A DNA stretch of 64,000 bases, taken from Verrucomicrobiales bacterium. Lineage in GTDB: Bacteria > Verrucomicrobiota > Verrucomicrobiia > Verrucomicrobiales > DEV007. The notes beneath the pieces are model-generated. The model did not search any database, was not told the origin of the DNA, and saw only the letters and a list, made by a program, of their open reading frames with translations. The translations under genes were made by a program, and so were the position numbers. Numbering within the stretch: the first letter of the stretch is position 1; the number at the start of each line of letters is the position of its first letter. Below, one piece after another: positions 9,442 through 18,158 of this stretch. The stretch covers positions 1 to 64,000 of the forward strand of contig JARGPH010000021.1 of NCBI GenBank assembly GCA_029213065.1. The letters run 5' to 3'.

Positions 9442-11097
9442 TCAGTCATCGAGGCTGCGCGAGCGGGACGGGAACAAACCACCGGGTTTGAACTGGAGGA
9501 AAAGAATGATTGTAATGAGGACACTGATTTTGCCCATGACAGGACCGAGAATGGGCTGGAGCCACTGGTCGACCATACCGATCCCAAGCGAGGAAAGCGC
9601 AGCTCCGAAAAGGTTGCCGACTCCTCCGACAACGACGACCATGAAGCTGTCGACGATGTAGGTTTGTCCCATTGAGGGCCCGACGTTACCGATTTGGGAA
9701 ATGAAGGCCCCGGCGAGTCCGGCGAGTCCGGATCCGTAGGCGAAGGTCAGCATGTTGACCCTGCCGGAGGGCACCCCGAGACTGGAAGCCATTTGCCGGT
9801 TCTGCATTGTGGCCCGCACGTGGAGACCCCAGCTCGTGCGGTTCATCAGAAGCCAGGTAACGATGATGACGAGGAAGGCGAAAGCGACGAGGAAAATACG
9901 ACTGTAGGACATCGAAACCCCTCCGAAGCTGTAGCTCCCGGAGAGCCATTGGGGGGCGGAAACCGAGACGTTCGCGGCACCGAACTGGAGGCGGAACAAT
10001 TGCTGGAGAATCATCGATACACCCCAGGTTGCGAGGAGTGATTCGAGAGGTCGTGAATAAAGGAAACGGATCATCCCTTTCTCAAGGAGGGCTCCGGCGA
10101 GGGCGGCGGCGAGAAAGGCGCAGGGAAGTGAGAGCACGAAGTACCACTCGTAGGCGCTCGAGCCCACTCCGAAGGTGTTTACGAAGTAGTTTTGAATGAG
10201 GTAGACAGTGTAGCCGCCGATAGCGATGAATTCGCCGTGTGCCATATTGATGACGCCCATCTGGCCAAAGGTGATCGCGAGACCGTAGGCAACGAGGAGG
10301 AGAACGGACCCGAGGCTGAGTCCGCGGAACAGCGTGCCGATATGTCCAACGATCTTCTGATAGTCATCGATTTCTCGAATTGCCTTGCGGGTGGATTCGC
10401 GCAAAGCCCGTGCGCCCGGTTCGGTCGAGGTCTCGTATTCCTTCGCGACCGTTTCGAGAAAGCCTTTCGCCGGCAGCGATTTCATTTCCCCGAGGGCCTT
10501 CACTGCGGCGAGTTTTTCTGTATCGCTGCCGCTTTTCAGTTCACAAATGTAGATCGCTTCGCGGAAGGCTCTCGCTACTTTTTCATCAGTTTGTTTATCG
10601 AGTCGGGCTTTGAGTTCCGGAAGGTATTCGGGATTCTGACTTTTGCCGAGCAAGTCAGCTGCCGCGATGCGTTTCTCTAAATCCGGAGAGCTGAGGTCAA
10701 GAAGGTCGACGAGGCGTTTGAGATCTTTTCTGAGCCCCCGACCGGCGCGACTGGGCTTCAGCTCGTCGCTGGGCGTGACGGATTCGCCCGTAAGAAGATT
10801 GGTGTAGTCTTTGTTGTCCTTCATCAGCACGAGTGGGCTGTCGCTGGACGCTACTTTTTTGATGAAGATATTACCGGAACGGTAGGCTTCGTAAAAGGTG
10901 CCGATAATAGGATCACCCTCTTCGGCAAGTCCTTCCATGGCTAGTTGTTGCCGGGCGTCGTCACCATCGGCATGAACAATTTCGACGAGGAGTGCACGGG
11001 TGCCGGCTTCGTCGGCATGAGCCGTCTCTGAGATAGATGCCCCGATTGCGAAGAGCAACGCCAGGGTGAAAAGCTGACGAACGGCGGATAGGTTCAT
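9442..11097 (-). CDS. urtB: Urea ABC transporter permease UrtB with N-terminal periplasmic domain
   Basis: UrtB (551 aa) is the LivH-like permease. It begins with a signal peptide (cleavage near AHA-DEAG), then a soluble, mostly helical, HEAT-repeat-like region to about residue 240. The permease core follows, with the family segment GQMGVINMAHGEF near residues 275-290 and GGVGNLFGAALSSLG near the end. Long UrtB proteins with such an N-terminal extension are known in other phyla, so the fusion is normal for the family. A terminator and a possible sigma-54 promoter lie between it and urtA, so it may be transcribed partly on its own. Confidence 0.94.
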   Translation of the reverse strand: MNLSAVRQLFTLALLFAIGASISETAHADEAGTRALLVEIVHADGDDARQQLAMEGLAEEGDPIIGTFYEAYRSGNIFIKKVASSDSPLVLMKDNKDYTNLLTGESVTPSDELKPSRAGRGLRKDLKRLVDLLDLSSPDLEKRIAAADLLGKSQNPEYLPELKARLDKQTDEKVARAFREAIYICELKSGSDTEKLAAVKALGEMKSLPAKGFLETVAKEYETSTEPGARALRESTRKAIREIDDYQKIVGHIGTLFRGLSLGSVLLLVAYGLAITFGQMGVINMAHGEFIAIGGYTVYLIQNYFVNTFGVGSSAYEWYFVLSLPCAFLAAALAGALLEKGMIRFLYSRPLESLLATWGVSMILQQLFRLQFGAANVSVSAPQWLSGSYSFGGVSMSYSRIFLVAFAFLVIIVTWLLMNRTSWGLHVRATMQNRQMASSLGVPSGRVNMLTFAYGSGLAGLAGAFISQIGNVGPSMGQTYIVDSFMVVVVGGVGNLFGAALSSLGIGMVDQWLQPILGPVMGKISVLITIILFLQFKPGGLFPSRSRSLDD

Positions 11098-11191
11098 AGT
11101 AGTTGAAACGGAGTCGTTAGTGAGTTTTCAGACCGTTCTCGAAACTTCCGACCCTGTTGGTCATTGGCTTCTTTTTCACGGCAAAACAAAC

Positions 11192-11207
11192 GCGGGATCT
11201 ATGCCAA
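11192..11207 (-). promoter_or_regulatory. Candidate sigma-54 promoter ahead of urtB
   Basis: The minus strand reads TTGGCATAGATCCCGC, with the GG and GC doublets ten bases apart as sigma-54 requires. The -24 half is strong; the -12 half (CCGC) is weaker than the TTGC consensus. Transcription would begin near 11181, about 84 bp before the urtB start, and downstream of the urtA terminator. Confidence 0.45.
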
Positions 11208-11245
11208 GTCGGGAAGAAATGCAGTCAACCGTGACGAGATTTTAT

Positions 11246-11285
11246 AAAAAGCCCTCCTCCGCTTGCGGTGCATGCGGAGGAGGGC
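11246..11285 (-). terminator. Rho-independent terminator after urtA
   Basis: A perfect 12-bp GC-rich stem (arms 11251-11262 and 11274-11285, 11-base loop) is followed on the minus strand by TTTTTATAAAA. It lies 41 bp after the urtA stop and before urtB. It should cut most transcripts after the binding-protein gene, giving excess UrtA. Confidence 0.9.
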
Positions 11286-11326
11286 AGCCAATTATACAAA
11301 CCAAGGTTTCAGGCAAATGAAATGGC

Positions 11327-12601
11327 TTATTTGAAGGTGCCTTTGAGGAAAGGTTCTCCTTCGACGTTCTCGAATGATTCGAGAATACTGAACTGACCTG
11401 TTTCAAGGGTCTCTCCAATATAGACGTTTTTGGTCAGGTGGTGGTTTTCCTGACTGGTAACAGTGCCGGCAGGGCCATCAAAACTGACGCCTTCTTTGAG
11501 GGCCGCCATGACAGCTTCAGGATCGAATGTTCCCGCTTTTTCGACAGCAGCTTTCCAAAGGTAAACACCATTGTATGAGAGCACCATCGGTGAGCAGGTA
11601 ACGCGGTCTTCTTTGACCACTCCTGTGACATCGGTAGCCGCCAGCCATGCCTGAAAATCAGCAATGAACTTCTTGTTCTCCGGTGAGTCGATTGACATGA
11701 AGTATGTCCAGCAACCGAGGTGACCGATGAGATCTTCAGCGGGAAGTGAGCGGAATTCATCTTCAGAGATTGAGAACGAGACTACAGGGCAGTCGTCGGA
11801 AGTCATGCCGGAAGCGGCGAACTCTTTGAAGAATGGCACGTTTGCATCCCCGTTGATCGTGTTGATAACGCAGGCATCACCGGAAGCGGCGAAGGTTTTG
11901 ATTTCGGCAACGATTTGCTGGAAATCGCTGTGACCAAAAGGCGTGTAGTTGCCTGCTGAAATCACGTTGCCGTCGTCGTCCTTACGAAGGCCGCCGCCAA
12001 TGCTCTCGACCGGAATCCCTTTCGATTGAAGATACTCGAAGAGAACCAGGTTTGTGGTCTGCGGGTAAACGTAGTCCGTCCCGATGAGGTAGAATTTCTT
12101 GTAACCTTCTTCGAGAAGATAGTCGACTGCCGGGATCGCCTGCTGGTTCACTGCTTCAGCGGTGTAGAAAATGTTAGGAGACATTTCCTCACCTTCATAC
12201 TGAACAGGGTAGAATAGCAGGTTCTTGTATTTCTCGTAGACCGGAAGAACCGACTTACGGGAGACAGATGTCCAGCACCCGAAGGTTACCACTGTCTTGT
12301 CCTGTGCGACAAGCTGCTCGGCTTTTTCAGCGAAGAGAGGCCAATCGGAGGCACCGTCGACGACAACCGGTTCGATCATCTTTCCCATGACGCCGCCGGC
12401 AGCGTTGATCTCGTCAAAAGTGAAGAGAAGAACGTCGCGGAGCGAGGTCTCGGATATAGCCATGGTGCCACTCAAAGAGTGAAGCACGCCGACTTTGACG
12501 GTCTCTTCCGCTTGAACGGTGGAGACTGCCAGGCTGGCCAGAGCGAGGAGTCCCGTGAGGGAGCCCTTGAGCTTAGCTTTTATGTCTGAATGGTAATTCA
12601 T
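11327..12601 (-). CDS. urtA: Urea ABC transporter substrate-binding protein UrtA
   Basis: UrtA (424 aa) is the periplasmic urea-binding protein. A signal peptide (cleavage after STVQA) precedes the type I binding fold, beginning [17 protein letters not shown], which is characteristic of the UrtA/amide-binding group. Other family stretches visible are [16 protein letters not shown] and [15 protein letters not shown]. It sits between an outer-membrane barrel gene (45 bp upstream) and a strong terminator, consistent with high expression. Confidence 0.95.
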   Translation of the reverse strand: MNYHSDIKAKLKGSLTGLLALASLAVSTVQAEETVKVGVLHSLSGTMAISETSLRDVLLFTFDEINAAGGVMGKMIEPVVVDGASDWPLFAEKAEQLVAQDKTVVTFGCWTSVSRKSVLPVYEKYKNLLFYPVQYEGEEMSPNIFYTAEAVNQQAIPAVDYLLEEGYKKFYLIGTDYVYPQTTNLVLFEYLQSKGIPVESIGGGLRKDDDGNVISAGNYTPFGHSDFQQIVAEIKTFAASGDACVINTINGDANVPFFKEFAASGMTSDDCPVVSFSISEDEFRSLPAEDLIGHLGCWTYFMSIDSPENKKFIADFQAWLAATDVTGVVKEDRVTCSPMVLSYNGVYLWKAAVEKAGTFDPEAVMAALKEGVSFDGPAGTVTSQENHHLTKNVYIGETLETGQFSILESFENVEGEPFLKGTFK

Positions 12602-12646
12602 AGTCGTCTATCTGACTTACTGTTGAAAAAGTGATCTCCGGCAGGA

Positions 12647-13471
12647 TTAGAATGATACTCCGACACCGAAATTGGTGACGATGAAATCAGATTCCGGGTT
12701 GTTCACTGTCACCGAGTTGTCGGTGTGGTAGTAGGTGACGCCGGCATTGAACGCCCACTCGCCGCCAAGGGCTGAGTCCATGAATGCCATAGGGACACTT
12801 GCGTTGATTCCGCCGGATGCGTAACCGAATCCGGTGTCTCCACCAACTCCGTGGAAGCCTTCAGTGGCGAAGAAAGCAACTCCTACCGGGAGGGTGATGG
12901 AAACAGGTCCAAGATCGAAGCCGTGTTCAGCTCCAACGACGACCACAGTACCGGTATCGCCACCGGAAGCTCCGGCATCAAGGCGATTGTGAACGGTGAC
13001 GCTTGGGCTGAGTGGAAGGTCGAAAGCAAAACCGAAATCAAGAATCTGCTCGGTTTGGCTGCCATAGATCCACTGCTGGTAGGTTGTTGAAACCTCGACA
13101 AAACCCATGTCGTAAGCAAGGCCTGTCCAGACGTCGACTTCCTGAAGCTGTCCGCCGATAGGGCTGACACCCTTGTCGTTGACGTCCCACCAGGTACCCA
13201 GTGTCAATGACAGATCATCGGTGATGGGGAATGAGAATTCGAGTGATGGATTGAAGCCGTAGTTGCCGGCGTTTGAACCGTCACCCCAGACATCTGCACC
13301 GTATGAGATGAAATGTGAGTAGGCGTCGAAGGAGAGTGATACGCCGATCTCTTTCTCTTCGAAAGGGGGAGGCGATTTATCAACAATAGGTCCTTTCGGA
13401 TCGTAGTCACCCGCCGTAGCCAGGGACGCACCAATGAGGAATGGCAAAAGAGGGAGAATTGTACTTTTCAT
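12647..13471 (-). CDS. Outer-membrane beta-barrel protein heading the urea cluster
   Basis: A 274-residue protein with a signal peptide (cleavage near LATA-GDYD). The rest alternates polar and hydrophobic residues in beta-strand style, is rich in Gly, Tyr and Trp, and ends in Phe (GVGVSF), the usual last residue of outer-membrane barrels. It is the first gene after the sigma-54 promoter and is 45 bp from urtA. I infer a porin for urea or related small amides, but no family motif proves this. It resembles the three barrel paralogues at 59-62 kb only in general style. Confidence 0.75.
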   Translation of the reverse strand: MKSTILPLLPFLIGASLATAGDYDPKGPIVDKSPPPFEEKEIGVSLSFDAYSHFISYGADVWGDGSNAGNYGFNPSLEFSFPITDDLSLTLGTWWDVNDKGVSPIGGQLQEVDVWTGLAYDMGFVEVSTTYQQWIYGSQTEQILDFGFAFDLPLSPSVTVHNRLDAGASGGDTGTVVVVGAEHGFDLGPVSITLPVGVAFFATEGFHGVGGDTGFGYASGGINASVPMAFMDSALGGEWAFNAGVTYYHTDNSVTVNNPESDFIVTNFGVGVSF

Positions 13472-13959
13472 TTTAACTGTGTTTTGTTTGCTATAGGGCC
13501 TTCTTCATTAGACTTTTTTCGAAGTCGGCTGGCAGTGAGGTAAAGCAGCGCACGTGCCAATTTCGGGGGAAACGTCGCTTTCACCCCCCTGTATGTGGGG
13601 GTAGCCCGTTCTGAGTGTTTTCACTGAACAGGTTAGGGCTGAAACTTTTTTTCCGATGCGGTGACTTCGACGTGACAATTCTGAAAGAATTGAGACTGAA
13701 ATCTCGACAATGGCTCCCCTGAACCCCGCATGAGACTCGTCCGGAGACGGGTCTGGAACAGCAGATGGCTGCCTCTTTGACGGGACTTCGAGAGGGGGAA
13801 GTTCCCTGTGCCGAAGAGCATCGGCAGGATCAAATTCTCTCGTCTACAAAGTCACCCCGGAGGAGTGGGTAGGCGAGGAATCAGGCAAATTCTGAAGCAG
13901 CGCGGACCGGGTATAGGAAAACCAGCGGGAAAGGGGTCAGCCCACGGCCGGCTCTATCC
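13472..13959. other. Gene-free control region between urea cluster and pepP
   Basis: No convincing gene is present in these 488 bp. Besides the sigma-54 site at 13543-13560 it holds three inverted repeats: ACCCCC-N8-GGGGGT at 13583-13602, a nine-base arm pair (8 of 9 paired, CGGA loop) at 13733-13754, and GGGACTTC/GAAGTTCCC (one bulge) at 13782-13806. These lie roughly 60, 210 and 260 bp upstream of the predicted start. They could be activator sites; none matches the classical enteric NtrC box. Confidence 0.6.
13543..13560 (-). promoter_or_regulatory. Sigma-54 (-24/-12) promoter of the urea cluster
   Basis: The minus strand reads TTGGCACGTGCGCTGCTT. It matches the sigma-54 consensus TGGCACG-N4-TTGCT with one mismatch in the -12 element, and has exactly ten bases between GG and GC. 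Transcription would start near 13533, about 62 bp ahead of the barrel gene start. A sigma-54 activator gene lies about 1.8 kb away. Confidence 0.8.
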
Positions 13960-15276
13960 CTATCCAGCCATGAGGGATTCGATCTCATCTGCTTCGATCG
14001 GAATCGAAGCCATCAGGTCGATGTTGCCGCCGGCTTTCACGATTATGTCATTTTCCAGCCGCACTCCAAATCCCTCTTCGGGGATGTAGATGCCCGGCTC
14101 GACGGTGACGCACATATTTTCCACAAACTGATTCGCGACCGGGGTGACGTCGTGAACATCGATCCCGAGACTGTGCGAGACGCCGTGCATGAAATACTTT
14201 CGGTAAACGCGCTTCTCTTCCGGCAAATCCTCGGTGGCACGTTCCTCTGCAACCTTATCAGCGTCGATTAATCCCAGCTGAATGAGTTCGTCCTCCATCA
14301 AGCGAGCGACCTCAGGATGATACTCCTTTTTCATGTCTTTTCCGGGGACGACGAGCTCGTCGATGCAGACTCGCAGGATGCGCAGAACGGCGTTGTAAAC
14401 GTCGCGTTGACGGTCCGTGAATTTCCCGCATACAGGAATCGTTCTCGTGAGATCGGCGTTGTAGTTGGCGTATTCGGCAGCGACATCCATGAGTATCAAC
14501 TGCCCCTCCTCGGTGACTTGATCATTGCTCAGGTAGTGGAGCACGTTGGCATTGTTGCCCGAAGCGATGATGGGTTCGTAGGCAAATCCACGCGATCCCT
14601 GTCCGAGAAATTCGTGCATGAACTCGGCTTCGATCTCGCATTCGTTGACGCCCGGTTTGATGAAACGGAGGACGCGTTCGAAACCGTCTTTGGTAATATC
14701 GCAGGCGGTTTGGAGCAGGTTCACTTCCTCCTCCAGCTTTTCCGCGCGGAGGCGGTGCATGATCGGCGCGAGGCGGCAGTAGTTGTGGTTCGGATAGAGC
14801 GCCTGGCAGCGTCGACGGAAACGGTCGTCGAGCGAAAAGTTAATCGGCGACCCGGAGCGCCCGTGTTCGTTGTGATTGATAAAAAAGGTGTCGGAGATTC
14901 GACTGACGCGACGCAAAAAAGGTTCGAACTCCGTGGTCCACATCACTGTTTTGATGCCGGAAATCTCAGTCGCCTCCTCTTTGGAAACTTTGTGTCCTTC
15001 CCAGATTTGAATGAGGTCCGAGGTTTCACGAACGAACAGGACTTCACGCAGCTCCGGATCGGGATGAGAGGGTGTCAGGACGAGAATTGTCTCTTCCTGA
15101 TCAATGCCGCATTGATGGAAAAGATCGGAATTCTGGATGAACCGCATTGAGCCATCCGCGCAGCGCCAGGGAATGTCGGCCGAGTTGAAAATTGCGATGC
15201 AGTCTTCGGGAAGCTTTTCGCGAAGACGATTCCGGTTGGAAATAAAGAGTTCCGAAGGAATTTTACGGTATTTCAT
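13960..15276 (-). CDS. pepP: Xaa-Pro aminopeptidase (aminopeptidase P, M24B)
   Basis: A 438-residue M24 metallopeptidase that removes an N-terminal residue preceding proline. The N-terminal AMP_N domain covers about 1-170. The catalytic pita-bread domain shows all five metal ligands: D264 and D275 (MDVAAEYANYNADLTRT), H364 (FMHGVSHSLG), E393 (VEPGIY) and E408 (RLEND). No signal peptide is seen, so it is cytosolic. It is divergent from the sigma-54 activator gene, with 102 bp between the two starts. Confidence 0.94.
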   Translation of the reverse strand: MKYRKIPSELFISNRNRLREKLPEDCIAIFNSADIPWRCADGSMRFIQNSDLFHQCGIDQEETILVLTPSHPDPELREVLFVRETSDLIQIWEGHKVSKEEATEISGIKTVMWTTEFEPFLRRVSRISDTFFINHNEHGRSGSPINFSLDDRFRRRCQALYPNHNYCRLAPIMHRLRAEKLEEEVNLLQTACDITKDGFERVLRFIKPGVNECEIEAEFMHEFLGQGSRGFAYEPIIASGNNANVLHYLSNDQVTEEGQLILMDVAAEYANYNADLTRTIPVCGKFTDRQRDVYNAVLRILRVCIDELVVPGKDMKKEYHPEVARLMEDELIQLGLIDADKVAEERATEDLPEEKRVYRKYFMHGVSHSLGIDVHDVTPVANQFVENMCVTVEPGIYIPEEGFGVRLENDIIVKAGGNIDLMASIPIEADEIESLMAG

Positions 15277-15308
15277 CGCCTAAAATCGCAGCTAAAGGGA
15301 AAGGGGTG

Positions 15309-15317
15309 TGGTATACT
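15309..15317 (+). promoter_or_regulatory. Extended -10 promoter of the sigma-54 activator gene
   Basis: TGGTATACT is an extended -10 element (TGn-TATACT). No good -35 hexamer is seen. The start of transcription would be near 15324, leaving a leader of about 55 bases. Confidence 0.4.
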
Positions 15318-15378
15318 CCCGCGATCACGTTCGGAGGATTGCAGGAACAGTTTCCGATCAGATCAGTTTCAACCTTTT

Positions 15379-16773
15379 ATGGAAGATATCCAGAAACAAA
15401 CCGTCATCATCGTGGATAATGATCCCGATTTTTTAGAGTGGGCGTCGAAGCACCTTGAAGCTGAGACGGTTAAGGTGATTTGTACTTCCAGTTCAGACGA
15501 TGCTTTCACTCTTTTTGGCAAGCACAAGGCTGATTTGCTGATCGCCGAATTCAACAATATGCCGCTCGATGGAGTTGGTTTGCTGAAGAAAGTTCGCCTC
15601 GCTGAGCCCAACGCCATGGTGATTCTGAATGGTCATGTCACCTCGACGAATGTGGTCATCGAGTCGATGCGTCTCGGGGCTTTTGATGTTTTAAGACGGG
15701 AATCGGTGAACTTTGAGCTGAGGCAGGTAGCGGAGCGCGCCCTCCAGTCGGCTGATCAAATGCGGATTGCCGAGGCCGGGAGTGAAGCTGAGGGCAATGT
15801 TCAGCCTCAGCCCTCAGATGATCTCATTATCGGCCGGTCGCCGGCGATGCAGGATGTTTACAAGCTTATCGGCCGGGTCGCTCGGGCCGATGCTCCAGTT
15901 CTGATCACCGGCGAGAGCGGTGTCGGTAAGGAAGTGGTTTCCAATGCGATCCATAAGTTCTCAAGGCGGGCCAAGGAAGAGTATGTCGCGATCAACTGCG
16001 CGGCGATTCCCGGGAATTTGCTTGAGAGTGAGCTTTTCGGTCATGAAAAGGGAGCCTTTACCGGTGCAGTGAGTCGACGCATGGGCCGTTTCGAACAGTG
16101 CGACGGCGGAACTCTTTTCCTTGATGAGATTGGTGACATGCCGCTCGAAGTTCAGAGCAAGCTTTTGCGGGTTCTTCAGAGTGGTGAGTTTTCACGAGTC
16201 GGAGGAAATGAGAATTTGCTCAGCGATGTGCGAATTCTCGCGGCGACGAACAAGCGCCTCGAAGAGGAAGTGGAACACGGAACTTTTCGTGAAGATTTAT
16301 TTTACCGTCTCAATGTCGTCCGGATTCATATTCCGCCGCTTCGCCAGCGGGTCGAAGATATCAGATTGCTCGCCGAGCACTTTCTCAGTCGTCAGTCGCA
16401 GAAGGGGAAAGTTCGTTCGATGCAGTTTTCGAAAACGGCAGTCGCGGCTCTCGAAGAGTATCACTGGCCCGGCAATGTTCGTGAACTGGAGAACCTGATT
16501 CAACGTGCCTGCGTCCTTGCGACAGGCAATGTGTTGCTGCCCGAAGATCTGCCGATGGATCACGCAGCGAAAAAAGACGAATCCGAAGAGAAGGTTTCCA
16601 AGATCGCCCGAGCCATTTTCGATATTGCCAACGAGATCGGAAGTTCGCCGGTGGATTTGATTATGGCGGAACTGGTTTTTGCTGCTCTTGAAGAAAGCGG
16701 AGGTGACGAAGCGAAAGCAGCTAAATCGCTGGGTATTACAGCGGCCAGGTTAAAGCCGTATTTACCGGCTTGA
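15379..16773 (+). CDS. Sigma-54-dependent transcriptional activator with atypical receiver domain (NtrC family)
   Basis: A 464-residue NtrC-type protein. The receiver domain (about 8-120) has lost key residues: the expected phospho-acceptor Asp aligns with E57 (LIAEFNN), the conserved Thr with N84 (ILNGH), and the Lys with R106/R107 (VLRRES). The AAA+ domain (about 148-385) is intact: Walker A GESGVGKE (178-185), the sigma-54 contact loop GAFTGA (225-230) and Walker B LFLDE (246-250). A Fis-type helix-turn-helix ends the protein (GGDEAKAAKSLGITAARLK). No histidine kinase is nearby. The divergent position near the sigma-54 promoter of the urea cluster makes that cluster a likely target, but this is inference. 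Confidence 0.92.
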   Translation: MEDIQKQTVIIVDNDPDFLEWASKHLEAETVKVICTSSSDDAFTLFGKHKADLLIAEFNNMPLDGVGLLKKVRLAEPNAMVILNGHVTSTNVVIESMRLGAFDVLRRESVNFELRQVAERALQSADQMRIAEAGSEAEGNVQPQPSDDLIIGRSPAMQDVYKLIGRVARADAPVLITGESGVGKEVVSNAIHKFSRRAKEEYVAINCAAIPGNLLESELFGHEKGAFTGAVSRRMGRFEQCDGGTLFLDEIGDMPLEVQSKLLRVLQSGEFSRVGGNENLLSDVRILAATNKRLEEEVEHGTFREDLFYRLNVVRIHIPPLRQRVEDIRLLAEHFLSRQSQKGKVRSMQFSKTAVAALEEYHWPGNVRELENLIQRACVLATGNVLLPEDLPMDHAAKKDESEEKVSKIARAIFDIANEIGSSPVDLIMAELVFAALEESGGDEAKAAKSLGITAARLKPYLPA

Positions 16774-16819
16774 GGTCCTATGCCGGAATTTTCTGCGAGT
16801 TCCGCCAGGGGCGTTTGAA

Positions 16820-16842
16820 GCGGAAGATGCGAAATCTTCCGC
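16820..16842. terminator. Hairpin between convergent genes
   Basis: GCGGAAGAT (16820-16828) pairs perfectly with ATCTTCCGC (16834-16842) over a 5-base loop. It lies between the ends of the activator gene and the sialidase-like gene. There is no clear T-run on either side, so terminator activity is uncertain. Confidence 0.4.
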
Positions 16843-16855
16843 CCGTCGTGATCGC

Positions 16856-18082
16856 TCACTGGTCCCATTTCAACTTCGCCACCCAGACGCGGTTGTTGGC
16901 GCCGCGTGCAATGAGCGGTTCGGGATCCGAGTAGTTCGGGCCCGGTGCCTGCATCCATTCGGTCGCGGTGACCCAGGTTTCGTCAGGTGTGACTTCGGTG
17001 ACGCCGAAGTTCCCGAGGCGTGCGCCGTGTTCAGGGACGAGAACCTGTTCGGTCGACCGAATGATGTGCAGTTTCTCCGTATCGACTCTCGCAATGAAGA
17101 GCGGGGCCCGGTGACGGAAGACGTGATCGTTTTCCGCGCCACGCCGGGTGTAGACGAGGAAGAGTCCGTGCTTCGGATGCATTACCCAATGTTGCTGGGT
17201 GTTGTAGTTTCCGAGATCGGATCCATCGTCGAAGGTCCATTTTTTCGGCTCGGAAAATTGCAGTGACTCCCCTGCTTCCGCGACTGAGACGTAGCCATGC
17301 TCATCGTTTCGCATCGTCAAAAAGATACGGTCACCGAGTTTGGTGAGAGACGGTTCGTAGAGACCCCGTTTCACCGGGACGATCAGCTCGTTGCTGTGAT
17401 TCAGGTAGCGCATCTCTTTTCCGTCAAACGAGCAGCGAAGCACCGTGGTCGAGTAGCGTCCTGCACCGATCTCGGAGAAATAAATCGGAAGCAGAATATC
17501 CCCGTTTGGTAGATCGAACCGTTGCACACAGCCCGCCCCGGCGTTCCCGAACTTGGCCTCGTCGGGCAGTTTGATCGTTTTCCAGGGCGACCAGGTGTGC
17601 GTGTCAGGGTCGTAGATTGAGTAGGGGGTGCTGCGCGGGCGCTTGTGCATCACCTTGTTGTTTTCGTAAACGACGGTGTGTCCGGTCCCGAGGAGTTTGC
17701 CTGTTTTCTCATGCCAGCGTGGCCAGAAATCACACACCGTGATCTCGAGATCCTTCTTCTCTTCGAAGCTGAAAGGAACCCGCGCGAAGGACTCGTGTTC
17801 GAACGGCTCGGTCCAGGAATCTCCCCCGTCTCCGCTGCGCATTTCGTTGAGTGCGTAAAAGATGTCCGAACCGGAAAGCTGCAATTTCTGGAGCGTCATG
17901 ACGACAAGCGACTCCCCGTCTTCGCCGCCTCCGGGGATGGCACCGGCGCGTGCATGGACCCAGCACTTTTTCTTGTCAAAACCTTCCGTCGCCGTGGTGA
18001 GGTCGATCTCGAAGGGCACTTCCTCAGCGGAAGAGAAAGATGATAGGAATAGGGTTAGTATGGGCAATGCGATCCTGAGCAT
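16856..18082 (-). CDS. Secreted sialidase-like (BNR/Asp-box) protein
   Basis: A 408-residue protein with a signal peptide (cleavage near FSSA-EEV). It has a clear Asp-box at residues 83-90 (SGDGGDSW) and repeated beta-propeller-like stretches, as in exo-alpha-sialidases and related six-bladed propellers. Such proteins in this phylum act on host or algal glycans, but many lack the catalytic Arg triad and are not proven sialidases. It ends about 80 bp from the convergent activator gene and starts 76 bp after the cyclase gene. Confidence 0.8.
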   Translation of the reverse strand: MLRIALPILTLFLSSFSSAEEVPFEIDLTTATEGFDKKKCWVHARAGAIPGGGEDGESLVVMTLQKLQLSGSDIFYALNEMRSGDGGDSWTEPFEHESFARVPFSFEEKKDLEITVCDFWPRWHEKTGKLLGTGHTVVYENNKVMHKRPRSTPYSIYDPDTHTWSPWKTIKLPDEAKFGNAGAGCVQRFDLPNGDILLPIYFSEIGAGRYSTTVLRCSFDGKEMRYLNHSNELIVPVKRGLYEPSLTKLGDRIFLTMRNDEHGYVSVAEAGESLQFSEPKKWTFDDGSDLGNYNTQQHWVMHPKHGLFLVYTRRGAENDHVFRHRAPLFIARVDTEKLHIIRSTEQVLVPEHGARLGNFGVTEVTPDETWVTATEWMQAPGPNYSDPEPLIARGANNRVWVAKLKWDQ

Positions 18083-18158
18083 CCCGTATTCTCAACTGAC
18101 TACTGCGAACGTGTCGAGTTCGCTGTCGGCGCAATTGCGACGACGCGGTCGGGAGAAG

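Noticed and set aside
11120-11320. 66-codon plus-strand frame between urtA and urtB
   Set aside because: It runs across the terminator and the sigma-54-like site, with no protein-like features.
13583-13602. ACCCCC-N8-GGGGGT hairpin as a terminator
   Set aside because: There is no T-run on either side, and it lies upstream of a promoter, so a binding site is more likely than a terminator.
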